64,000 nt of DNA, from the NCBI RefSeq assembly GCF_001687305.1, contig NZ_KV700386.1, positions 124,001 to 188,000 of the forward strand, given 5' to 3'. Of the stretch, positions 33,740 to 41,533 are shown piece after piece. Under the pieces are notes generated by a model. The model saw only the letters and a list, made by a program, of their open reading frames with translations. It was not told where the DNA came from and did no database searches. A program made the translations under genes and the position numbers. The DNA is from Actinomyces vulturis (lineage in GTDB: Bacteria > Actinomycetota > Actinomycetes > Actinomycetales > Actinomycetaceae). Within the stretch, counting starts at the first letter, position 1; each line of letters opens with the position of its first letter.

Positions 33740-35740
33740 ATGAGTAACGAACAGACACTGCCGTCAACAAACTGCTTTGCCCAGCCCTGGACGCTGGAAC
33801 ACAAGTTACCCGACTTTGCTGCCGTCAAGCATGAAGACATTGAACCCGCCATCCGCGCTGGCATGGCTCAGCAGGTCGCCGAATGGGAAGCCATCGCTTC
33901 CAACGAGGAAGCCCCCACCGTTGAGAACACGGTCAAAGCCGTGGAATTGTCCGGTGATCTACTCGAGCGCGCACTTATCGTTCTCTACTCACTGACCTCT
34001 GCCACTGAATGCCCTGACCTCGATGAGCTGGAAGAAAAGATTGCTCCAGAACTCTCCGAGCACTTCGATACCTTCACCCTCGATGCGCGCATGTACGCCC
34101 GCTACAAGGCTCTCGATGAAGCCGGCGGTATGGACGATGAGACCACACGGCTAGTCCGTTTGCAGGTTGAAGACTTTGAGCGAGCCGGCGTGAACCTGAC
34201 CGGTGAGGATGCCAAGCGTTTGCGTGAACTTAATTCCCGTATCACTGCACTCGAATCCCGCTTTTCCTCACTGGCGACTCATGCCATGCATGAAGCAGGA
34301 ACTGCGAGTTTCACCAACACCCCTGCCTTGGCCACTATGACCGATCACAATGAGCGCACCGAGTTGCTTCAACGATCCATGGCTCGTGGCCTGAGTGGAG
34401 AAAATGATACTCGCGCTGTACTCCTAGAAACTGCACAGTTGCGGGCCGAACGTGCCACACTGCTCGGTTTTAAGAATCATGCCGCAGTCAAGGCCGCCGA
34501 GTCCGCTGCTAAGACTGAAGAAGCAGTCAACGGCATGCTTAACCGTCTCGTCACTCCCGCGATGGCGAATGCTCGTCGCGATGCTCAGCAGCTGGCCAAG
34601 CGCATGGCTGAGCGTGAAGAAGGTGAATTCGGCCCGCAGGACTGGATGTTCTACGAAGAAGCAGAACGTAAGGAACGTTTCGGCGTGGATGATGCCACCC
34701 TGGCTCCTTACCTTGAACTATGGAGCGTCGTCATTGACGGTGTGTTCTTTGCCGCTCACGAACTTTACGGATTGAGTTTTGTGGAGCGTAAGGATCTCGC
34801 CGAGCATATGTACGATCCCTCTGTCCGCGTTTGGGAAGTACGTGACGGTGACGGAGATGCCGCTCCCGTGTTGGGATTGTTCGTTGGCGATTACTTTGCG
34901 CGCCCCGGCAAGCGTGGCGGCGCGTGGATGAATGAACTGACCAATATGTCTGTGATGACTGGTGACAAGCCTGTCGTTATCAACTGTCTCAATGTGGAAG
35001 CCAAAGAAGGTTCGCAGAGCGCACTGTTGACATGGGATGAAGTCACCACCGCATTCCACGAGTTCGGTCACGCACTGCATGGCCTGCTTTCTGAGGCCTA
35101 CTATCCCAGCGCAGCCGGAGCAAATGTGCCTCGCGATGTGGTGGAGTTCCCGTCCCAATTCAATGAATCTTGGGCACTTAACCCCCGCGTCTTGGCTTCT
35201 TACGCGCGTCATCACGAAACCGGCGAGCGTATTCCGGACGAACTTATTGAACAGTTGCGGGCACAGGGTTCCTTTGGCGAAGGCTATAAGACCACCGAAT
35301 ACCTTGGTGCAGCACTGTTGGATCAAGCCTGGCACACTGTGACTAAGGATCAGTTGCCTACTGATCCTCATGAGGTTGAAGAATTCGAAGCCCAAGCTCT
35401 TGAACGCGTCGGTATTGATGCTTCTCTCGTGCCTCCGCGTTACCGTTCGTCCTACTTCACCCATACTTTCGGTGGAGGCTATGACGCTGCCTACTACGCC
35501 TACGTGTGGAGTGAAGTGATGGATGCTGACATGGTGGCATGGATGAAGTCCACCGACGGCGGCGCACGTATCGTGGATGGCGTAAGCGACGAAGGCCTCA
35601 ACCGCCATGCAGGAGACAAATTACGTAAGGAATTCCTCTCCCGTGGTGACAGCAGGGATCCGCTCGTCGGCTACCGCAATATCACTGGACGCGACCCGCA
35701 AGTTGAACCCCTGCTCAAGCGTCGCGGTTTGATGGACTAA
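33740..35740 (+). CDS. M3 family oligopeptidase (Dcp/OpdA type)
   Basis: A 666-residue cytosolic zinc metallopeptidase degrading short peptides. Seen: the zinc motif HEFGH with LHGLLSEAYYPSAAG around residue 440, preceded by FGLFVGDYFARPGKRGGAW-like and VINCLN strands and followed by VVEFPSQFNESWAL. Length and architecture fit oligopeptidase A / dipeptidyl carboxypeptidase. No signal peptide is present. It is flanked by terminators and therefore monocistronic. Confidence 0.9.
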   Translation: MSNEQTLPSTNCFAQPWTLEHKLPDFAAVKHEDIEPAIRAGMAQQVAEWEAIASNEEAPTVENTVKAVELSGDLLERALIVLYSLTSATECPDLDELEEKIAPELSEHFDTFTLDARMYARYKALDEAGGMDDETTRLVRLQVEDFERAGVNLTGEDAKRLRELNSRITALESRFSSLATHAMHEAGTASFTNTPALATMTDHNERTELLQRSMARGLSGENDTRAVLLETAQLRAERATLLGFKNHAAVKAAESAAKTEEAVNGMLNRLVTPAMANARRDAQQLAKRMAEREEGEFGPQDWMFYEEAERKERFGVDDATLAPYLELWSVVIDGVFFAAHELYGLSFVERKDLAEHMYDPSVRVWEVRDGDGDAAPVLGLFVGDYFARPGKRGGAWMNELTNMSVMTGDKPVVINCLNVEAKEGSQSALLTWDEVTTAFHEFGHALHGLLSEAYYPSAAGANVPRDVVEFPSQFNESWALNPRVLASYARHHETGERIPDELIEQLRAQGSFGEGYKTTEYLGAALLDQAWHTVTKDQLPTDPHEVEEFEAQALERVGIDASLVPPRYRSSYFTHTFGGGYDAAYYAYVWSEVMDADMVAWMKSTDGGARIVDGVSDEGLNRHAGDKLRKEFLSRGDSRDPLVGYRNITGRDPQVEPLLKRRGLMD

Positions 35741-35876
35741 TCACATCACAGCGTTGGTTTGTTTTTTCTTAGCCCATGCTGATGGGCTGAGTACAAAAAC
35801 GCAGCGTCACATGCTTGCTGTGCAGATCAGGGCAAGAATCTTGTGAGAGTTATGGGACGCCAACATTTACAAATAC

Positions 35877-35914
35877 ATGAGGGGCCTGGCAGGCGTGTCC
35901 TGTCAGGCCCCCTC
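35877..35914 (+). terminator. Terminator after M3 peptidase
   Basis: About 16-bp hairpin with one G-T pair and one bulged C, loop CGTGT, beginning 137 bases after the stop codon. Confidence 0.65.
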
Positions 35915-36162
35915 ATCCTATTGATCTCAAGTGCTTGGAGTGTCTGTGCACAACTCTGGGTATCCTCGTAAGAGGTATTTCGCCTGGCGAAGTGATGTAT
36001 CTGAGTTAGCGGTTCGGGTTCTTATCTTGTCTAACGCGTCAGATGATATTGATAGGGCTCAAGACATATTTCATCCACCAACACTGCCTTCACGGGGTAG
36101 GCCTTTAGCCCCGAGGCACGATAGCCTAAGGATAGGCGGGCTCAAACGCCCCTACCGAGAAT

Positions 36163-36179
36163 AAGCACACCCTGTGCTT
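36163..36179. promoter_or_regulatory. Palindromic operator candidate before ndh
   Basis: AAGCACA-CCC-TGTGCTT is a perfect 7-bp inverted repeat ending 24 bases before the ndh ATG, a typical position for a repressor site. Confidence 0.4.
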
Positions 36180-36203
36180 GCATCGATGAACTTGGAGGAA
36201 TAC

Positions 36204-37301
36204 ATGGCACGCGTCACCATTGTGGGCGGCGGTTACGGCGGCATCGCTGTAGCAAAAGCACTCGACGAGGTTGCAGAAGTTACGCTCATCGAGCAGAAGG
36301 ATCGCTTCGTCAACCACGCAGCAGCGTTGCGAGCCACCGTGGACCCCGAGTGGGCTGAAAAGATCTTCATCCCCTATGACAATCTTCTAAAAAACGGACG
36401 TGTCATTCATGGCACCGTCCTGAAGACTAACGGCACCTCTGTGTCCGTTTCCGGTATGGATGAGGAAATCGAAGCCGATCATCTCGTTCTGGCTACCGGT
36501 ACCGCATATCCCTTCCCCGCTAAGCACCTTGAGTCCAGTGCAGCCATTGCCAAAGCCCGTATTGAGCGCGCCTACAACAATCTCAAGCAGTCTGGCCGTG
36601 TCCTTATCGTGGGTGGTGGCGCAGTAGGTATCGAACTGGCTGGCGAAATCACCTCCTATTTCCCCGAAATCGAAATCACCCTCCTTGAGTCCGGACCGGA
36701 CATCCTCACCTCGGGTGACTACAAGCCTGAACTACGTGAATCAATCCGCAAGCAACTTCAAGAGCGCGGCGTGAAGATCATGGTTGGGGATAGTTTGTCC
36801 TACCTGCCTCCTGTTGATGTTGGTGTGCTCTCTCCTTTCCGCGTCATGACGCAAGGTGGCACCCAGATTAAGGCTGATATGTGGTTCCGTGCTTACGGTT
36901 CTTCTGCAGCAACCGGATACCTGGGCCGCGATTACGCTGAGGTTCGTCACTATGACGGCACTATCCGCGTTGACGATCACCTTCGTGTGCTCGACCATCC
37001 TTGTGTTTGGGCAATTGGAGATATCACTGATGTGCGTGAATCCAAGCGTGCTGACGCAGCTCGCGCACACGCGGAAGTTGTAGCAGCGAACATCGCGGCC
37101 ATGATTCGCGGTGAAGAACCGAACGCTATTTACGCCCCCGGCAAGGAATGGGTTGTTCTTCCTCTCGGACCAAACGGCGGCGCTTCTCAGATTCTCAAGG
37201 ACGGTGTGCGAGTCGTGGTTGGTCCCGAAGAGACTGTTCGCCTTAAGGGTGAGGATCTCTTCGTCGATTACGCCCGTACCCACCTTGGGGTTGAGGACTG
37301 A
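36204..37301 (+). CDS. NAD(P)H:quinone-type FAD oxidoreductase (Ndh-2/FSP1-like)
   Basis: A 365-residue flavoprotein with two dinucleotide-binding folds: FAD site VTIVGGGYGGIAVAKAL at 4-20 and NAD site VLIVGGGAVGIELAGEI near 135-150, plus the FAD-closing motif WAIGDITD near 270. The stretch around residues 35-60 (DRFVNHAAALRATVDPEWAEKIF) resembles AIFM2/FSP1-type quinone reductases more than classical Ndh-2. Role: oxidise NAD(P)H and reduce membrane quinone. GGAGG places the start at 36204, not at the upstream ATG. Confidence 0.78.
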   Translation: MARVTIVGGGYGGIAVAKALDEVAEVTLIEQKDRFVNHAAALRATVDPEWAEKIFIPYDNLLKNGRVIHGTVLKTNGTSVSVSGMDEEIEADHLVLATGTAYPFPAKHLESSAAIAKARIERAYNNLKQSGRVLIVGGGAVGIELAGEITSYFPEIEITLLESGPDILTSGDYKPELRESIRKQLQERGVKIMVGDSLSYLPPVDVGVLSPFRVMTQGGTQIKADMWFRAYGSSAATGYLGRDYAEVRHYDGTIRVDDHLRVLDHPCVWAIGDITDVRESKRADAARAHAEVVAANIAAMIRGEEPNAIYAPGKEWVVLPLGPNGGASQILKDGVRVVVGPEETVRLKGEDLFVDYARTHLGVED

Positions 37302-37367
37302 ACGTTTTACACGTTTTCTCATTTCTAGGGCTTAATACCCGGGCGAAGGAATGAGATCGCAGTGTTC

Positions 37368-37408
37368 AAGGGCGTGGTCAGTGCAGTTCATGCACTGACC
37401 ACGCCCTT
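37368..37408 (+). terminator. Terminator after ndh
   Basis: Perfect 18-bp stem (37368-37385 with 37391-37408), 5-base loop, followed by TTCTC. Confidence 0.87.
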
Positions 37409-37445
37409 TCTCTTCGTAGCGATGTTGTCACACTGAAAAAACCGT

Positions 37446-37451
37446 TAGGCT
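37446..37451 (+). promoter_or_regulatory. -10 hexamer TAGGCT, leaderless acidic-protein gene
   Basis: TAGGCT ends 6 bases before the ATG at 37458. TTGTCA at 37425-37430 is a possible -35 with short 15-base spacing. Confidence 0.58.
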
Positions 37452-37457
37452 TAGTCC

Positions 37458-37754
37458 ATGACGAACGATCCGCGGTCCGCACTGAATCGACTCATTGCTG
37501 CTCTTGAGGCCCATTTTGACGCTGCTTCAAGTGGTGATGAATTGTCTCCTGCCGTTGTTTCGGCAGAGCACGCACTGCAAGATGCGTTCTTCACCTATGA
37601 CGATGCACTGTTTACCAGTTTCGGTATTGAGTTGCCCTTCGAAGCATTCGATGAGGACGATGATGACCTCGACGATGATTTCGATGACGATGATGATGAT
37701 TACGACGAAGACGACGATCTTGAGGACGTCGACTTCGACGATGACGAGGACTAA
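37458..37754 (+). CDS. Small protein with Asp-rich tail
   Basis: A 98-residue protein I cannot place in a family. Residues 1-62 look helical and folded (LNRLIAALEAHFDAASSG, AEHALQDAFFTYDDALF); residues 63-98 are almost pure Asp/Glu with a few Phe, Tyr, Leu and Val. Such acidic tails can mimic DNA or bind basic proteins or metal. Coding is supported by the leaderless start signal and position between terminator and the next gene. Confidence 0.65.
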   Translation: MTNDPRSALNRLIAALEAHFDAASSGDELSPAVVSAEHALQDAFFTYDDALFTSFGIELPFEAFDEDDDDLDDDFDDDDDDYDEDDDLEDVDFDDDED

Positions 37755-37778
37755 CTCATTGCCGTTGTGTGTTGGGAA

Positions 37779-38843
37779 TTAGGCACGAGGAACAGGGAAC
37801 GGCCGCACGAATTGAGACGTAACTTCATCCAAGGCGTGACGAATCTGCGTGGGCAACTCAAGGTTCTCGGCTAGTAGCAGTTGAGTGAGTTGAGTGGCAG
37901 TACGGGGCTCAACCACGGTAGAGCACATGCCAAAAGAATCTCGCGCCCAGGCTAGGGACAACTCGGCAGCAGAACGATCAAGTCCAGCAGCAGCAGTCCA
38001 TAAGGCTTCAACTACACGATCAGTTTCATCAGTGAGGTAGATGCTCATTTCCTGAGCATAAAACTGGCTAGCAGCGCGTGAATCCGGGGGAGTGGAGTTA
38101 CGGTACTTTCCAGTCAGTACGCCACGAGCCAGCGGAGCATAGCCAATCAGCCCAAAGCCCAAAGCCTGAGAGGCATCAATGAGTTCCTGCTCGGGGTAAC
38201 GGCGAAGGAGTGAATACTCGGTCAAGGCGCAAGCTAGACCTGGGCCGGTAAGTAAACCACTGCCACCGCCACCGCCTCCTAAAAGATCAGCTAGTCGAAC
38301 TGTGGCCCAGACTGGCCAGTTACACACCCCCACGTAGCGGGTGCGGCCACTATTGACAGCCATGGTGAGGTGATGAGCGACCTCTTCAATCGATGTCGAG
38401 GGGCTGAATTCATCGACAATCCATAAGTCGAGGTAATCGGTGCCGATGTGGTTGAGAGTTTCGGTAAGCTCTTGAGCGAGGGTGGCGCGAGAGTTTTCGT
38501 GAGTAACCCGTAGTTTCTTCGGGTCGTAAGGATTGTCCTGGGCAGCAGTACCTAACTCCGTGTCGATGGAGCCTATATTGCGGCGCCACTTTCGCCAGCC
38601 GCCTCGGGCCATGATGATGATGTCTTCACGAGCGACTTGGGAATCGATCAAATCGCCGAGGATTCCTAAGCCGGTTCCTGTGTGATCGTGCGCGGAGACG
38701 TCAAAGAAATGGCCACCTGCCATGGTGTAGAAATGCATGATTTCTACGGCCTCTTCCTTACTGATAGCTCGGCCCCATTCGCTGGTGCCCAGCGCGAGGC
38801 GAGGGAGATAGAGGCTAGTGCGTCCAAGGCGGCGAGACTTCAT
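37779..38843 (-). CDS. Aldo/keto reductase-like protein lacking the catalytic tetrad
   Basis: A 354-residue (beta/alpha)8 protein of the aldo/keto reductase superfamily: LGRTSLYLPRLALGTSEWG at the start, YLDLWIVDEFSPSTSIEEV, RTRYVGVCNWPVW, and LSLAWARDSFGMCSTVVEPRT near the NADPH-binding end. Of the Asp-Tyr-Lys-His tetrad only Asp48 is evident: the Tyr position falls in HDHTG, Lys is Arg80 (IMARGGW) and His is Asp144 (IVDEF). It may be a pseudoenzyme or use other chemistry. There is a run of glycines (GGGGG) near residue 190. Leaderless start. Confidence 0.8.
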   Translation of the reverse strand: MKSRRLGRTSLYLPRLALGTSEWGRAISKEEAVEIMHFYTMAGGHFFDVSAHDHTGTGLGILGDLIDSQVAREDIIIMARGGWRKWRRNIGSIDTELGTAAQDNPYDPKKLRVTHENSRATLAQELTETLNHIGTDYLDLWIVDEFSPSTSIEEVAHHLTMAVNSGRTRYVGVCNWPVWATVRLADLLGGGGGGSGLLTGPGLACALTEYSLLRRYPEQELIDASQALGFGLIGYAPLARGVLTGKYRNSTPPDSRAASQFYAQEMSIYLTDETDRVVEALWTAAAGLDRSAAELSLAWARDSFGMCSTVVEPRTATQLTQLLLAENLELPTQIRHALDEVTSQFVRPFPVPRA

Positions 38844-38849
38844 GGCACC

Positions 38850-38855
38850 ACGCTA
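38850..38855 (-). promoter_or_regulatory. -10 hexamer TAGCGT, leaderless aldo/keto reductase gene
   Basis: TAGCGT on the minus strand ends 6 bases before the ATG at 38843. Confidence 0.5.
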
Positions 38856-38953
38856 ATAGGAACGGGGCTGTCCGCTCCGGTGGCACGCCCAATGAGCGGC
38901 ACTGAACTGTGTGATGAGAAGCGAGAAGCCGCTGAATTGGGTGACCAACGTGG

Positions 38954-39862
38954 TCAGGAATGGGCAGTGAGAAGGTGACGTGCGCCGTCGTCATTCATTG
39001 GGGGAGTAGTGCCACCAAACAGGGGACATAGCGCCTTGTGAGCACACCAATCGCAGAGTTTAGTTTGGCGCGGAGCGAAGCGACCGGAGGTAGTGCATTG
39101 TTCGATTTCTGACCATAAAGAATCAAGTTTTGCACTGGTCCGCTTCAGATCACGCTCCACGGGGTCATGGGTAAGGACCTTGCCGTCACGTAAATAGATG
39201 AGTTGGAGACGTCGTGGCATCCGTCCGCGCAGACGCCACAGTGCCAGCCCATAAAAGCGCATCTGGAACAGCGCATCCTCCATGAAACGTGGGCTAGGGG
39301 CTTTGCCAGTCTTGTAATCCACCACGCGCATATCGCCCTGCGGGCTAATGTCGAGACGGTCGACGAAACCACGGAGTAACAGTCCAGATTCGTTCTCTAC
39401 CTCAACCATGAGTTCGCGTTCAGCGGGCTGGAGGAAGGTGGGGTTTTCTACGGTGAAGTAGGTCTCGAGTAGGGCCCGGGCTTCGTCGAGCCAGGGCTCA
39501 ACCTCATCGGGGTCATCGAAGAGGTCAAACACGTCGGGATTGTTGTCCTGGTGTGCCTCCCATTGGCTGGGGAGTAACTCGTGTGCCGCTTCAACAGTAC
39601 GGTCATGTGGGGGAAGGTCATAGAGCCTTTCCAAGACGCCGTGGACCACTGTTCCCTTATGCGTGGCCAGTGATCCGGGCTCAGGCATGTGGTCGATGGT
39701 GCGTAGACGGAAAAGCAGCGGGCACTGCATGAAATCTTTGGCTCGTGAGGGGGATAGGGCCGCACGGCGTTTCCTTGCCCGGGAAGGGGTATGCGCGCCA
39801 GGACCCGTATGACTTGCGTCTCTTACCGCCGTCTGGGAGGGGGTATCGCCGTTCTCATGCAT
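38954..39862 (-). CDS. RecB-family PD-(D/E)XK nuclease with Fe-S cysteines
   Basis: A 302-residue nuclease of the Cas4/AddB-C-terminal type, like Rv2119 of M. tuberculosis. Seen: LSPSRAKDFMQCPLLFR (first Cys), the nuclease core FVDRLDISPQGDMRVVDYKTGKAP with Asp and Asp-Tyr-Lys, QMRFYGLAL (Q-Y motif), and C-terminal CDWCAHKALCPLFGG completing four cysteines for a 4Fe-4S cluster. Probable role in DNA end processing. Its neighbourhood with trmI is conserved in actinobacteria. ATG at 39862 lies 6 bases after TAGTGT. Confidence 0.86.
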   Translation of the reverse strand: MHENGDTPSQTAVRDASHTGPGAHTPSRARKRRAALSPSRAKDFMQCPLLFRLRTIDHMPEPGSLATHKGTVVHGVLERLYDLPPHDRTVEAAHELLPSQWEAHQDNNPDVFDLFDDPDEVEPWLDEARALLETYFTVENPTFLQPAERELMVEVENESGLLLRGFVDRLDISPQGDMRVVDYKTGKAPSPRFMEDALFQMRFYGLALWRLRGRMPRRLQLIYLRDGKVLTHDPVERDLKRTSAKLDSLWSEIEQCTTSGRFAPRQTKLCDWCAHKALCPLFGGTTPPMNDDGARHLLTAHS

Positions 39863-39868
39863 GGGCTA

Positions 39869-39874
39869 ACACTA
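39869..39874 (-). promoter_or_regulatory. -10 hexamer TAGTGT, leaderless RecB-like gene
   Basis: TAGTGT on the minus strand ends 6 bases before the ATG at 39862. It lies only 9 bases from the divergent -10 of the transporter gene. Confidence 0.6.
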
Positions 39875-39883
39875 ACGCGCCCG

Positions 39884-39889
39884 TAGGAT
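39884..39889 (+). promoter_or_regulatory. -10 hexamer TAGGAT, leaderless AspT-like gene
   Basis: TAGGAT ends 6 bases before the GTG at 39896. Its -35 region would fall on the start codon of the divergent gene. Confidence 0.6.
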
Positions 39890-39895
39890 GTCACC

Positions 39896-41473
39896 GTGAA
39901 TGTTGTGATTGATGCGCTCGTTGCTTCGCCCCTTATGACGATCTTCCTTGTGGTCGCCTTGGGGGCGGTTCTTGGAGCAATTCCCTTTGGTAAGGTTCGT
40001 TTGGGTACTGCTGGAGCACTCTTTATGGGACTTGCCATTGGCATGCTTGATCCACGTTTGGGTGATGACCGTGACCTCTTAGCCGCTCTCGGATTGGCCC
40101 TGTTTGCTTATATGGTGGGCCTGAGTGCAGGATCAACGTTCTTCTCCTCACTCAAACGCCAAGTCCCCATGTTCCTGACGGGTTTGGCTACTGTGATTAT
40201 TACCGCCGCAGCAAGCGTGGCCGTAGGTGCTGCACTGGGCCTGAGCAATGGTTCTATGGTGGGCACATTCGTTGGCTCTATGACTGCCTCACCGGCTCTT
40301 CCTAGTGTGATGGCCGCCGCCACGAATCAAGATCCTCAAGCGGCATTTGCGATTTCCTATCCCATTGGCGTCGTGGTTGCCATTATTGCTGTGGCTATCG
40401 CCGTGACTCGCAAATGGCCAGCAGGCCGTGACAGCGCCGATCCGGACGCTGAAGGCTTGGAAATCCTCACCGCTTTCGTTGACCGTGACGTAAAAATCAC
40501 CGAAATTCCTGCCCTTCTTGACCAGCAAGTACGCCTCTCACTGGTTTCACGCGAAGGCTCCACACGTGTTGTTGAACCCGATGAGCATTTACGTACCGGT
40601 GACCGTGTTGTGGTGGTAGGTCCGGGTGGGCGTATCGCAGAAGTTGTGGAACAGATGGGCTATCTTGCTGAGCATGATGTGCTCTTCGACCGAACTGAAG
40701 TGGACTTTAAGCGCGTGACCGTCTCTAGCAAAGCCGTTATTGGCCGTACCATCGCCAGCCTTGATTTGCAGGGAAGCCATAACGCCACCATCATCCGCGT
40801 TCGTCGCGGTGACGTAGATCTGCTCGGTCGTGATGATCTCATTCTTGAAGCTGGTGATCGTGCTTTAGTGGTGGTTCCTCGAGACAATATGCGCGCTGTT
40901 GAAGCGCGTCTGGGTAATTCTGAAGGCTCCATTAGCGAAATCGATCCGCTGACTGTTGGCGCAGGATTAGCCATCGGTTTTCTTGTGGGCTTGATTCGTG
41001 TTCCGCTTCCCGGAGGATCATCCTTTACTATCGGTGCTGCAGCGGGTCCCCTCATCGTGGGAATGGCATTGGGGTGGGCAGGTCGTACTGGTCCTTTTAT
41101 CTGGAGCATGCCACGGGCAACCAACGTAGCGTTGCGACAGTTGGGGCTTTTGTTCTTCCTCGCAGGCGTGGGCCTAGCCAGTGGTCCAGCTCTCAAGGCA
41201 CAAATTGCGACCCCTACCGGTGCCCTTGTCGCTGTAGGTGCTGTGATTGTGGCCAGTCTCGGAGCCTTGGTTTTTCTGCTCATGGCACGTTCCCTTGGGC
41301 AAAGCGCACCACGAAGTTGCGGTGCCATGAGCGGACTTGCCGCTCAGCCTGCTGTGTTCTCCGTGGCTCAGACTATGGTTTCTGATTCACGCATCGAAGC
41401 CGGATACGTGTCCCTTTTTGCCTTGGGCATGATCGCGAAAATTGTCGCTGCTCAAGTCCTCATGGGGCTCTAA
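39896..41473 (+). CDS. AspT/YidE-type transporter with TrkA-C domains
   Basis: A 525-residue membrane protein of the aspartate:alanine exchanger family. About five hydrophobic segments (1-170) and about five more (350-525) surround a cytosolic part of roughly 180-340 that contains two TrkA_C-like regulatory domains (LRTGDRVVVVGPGG and LEAGDRALVVVPRDN). The paired motifs LGLALFAYMVGLSAG and LGLLFFLAGVGLASGP mark the internal repeat. Substrate not identifiable; E. coli paralogues include YidE and YbjL. Confidence 0.88.
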   Translation: MNVVIDALVASPLMTIFLVVALGAVLGAIPFGKVRLGTAGALFMGLAIGMLDPRLGDDRDLLAALGLALFAYMVGLSAGSTFFSSLKRQVPMFLTGLATVIITAAASVAVGAALGLSNGSMVGTFVGSMTASPALPSVMAAATNQDPQAAFAISYPIGVVVAIIAVAIAVTRKWPAGRDSADPDAEGLEILTAFVDRDVKITEIPALLDQQVRLSLVSREGSTRVVEPDEHLRTGDRVVVVGPGGRIAEVVEQMGYLAEHDVLFDRTEVDFKRVTVSSKAVIGRTIASLDLQGSHNATIIRVRRGDVDLLGRDDLILEAGDRALVVVPRDNMRAVEARLGNSEGSISEIDPLTVGAGLAIGFLVGLIRVPLPGGSSFTIGAAAGPLIVGMALGWAGRTGPFIWSMPRATNVALRQLGLLFFLAGVGLASGPALKAQIATPTGALVAVGAVIVASLGALVFLLMARSLGQSAPRSCGAMSGLAAQPAVFSVAQTMVSDSRIEAGYVSLFALGMIAKIVAAQVLMGL

Positions 41474-41533
41474 GGCAGCAATTACATACTTTCATTGCCA
41501 TACGTTTCTTATTGCTACACGTCAGGAGTATTC

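Larger units (their letters stand above)
35741..36203. other. Intergenic region M3 peptidase - ndh
   Basis: 463 bases. It holds the peptidase terminator (35877-35914), an unremarkable stretch with a 77-codon open frame (35931-36164) that I do not regard as a gene, and, next to ndh, a perfect 17-bp operator-like palindrome at 36163-36179. Confidence 0.5.

Noticed and set aside
35931-36164. 77-codon frame in the peptidase-ndh gap
   Set aside because: No ribosome binding site or leaderless signal, no recognisable features; the region contains regulatory DNA of ndh.
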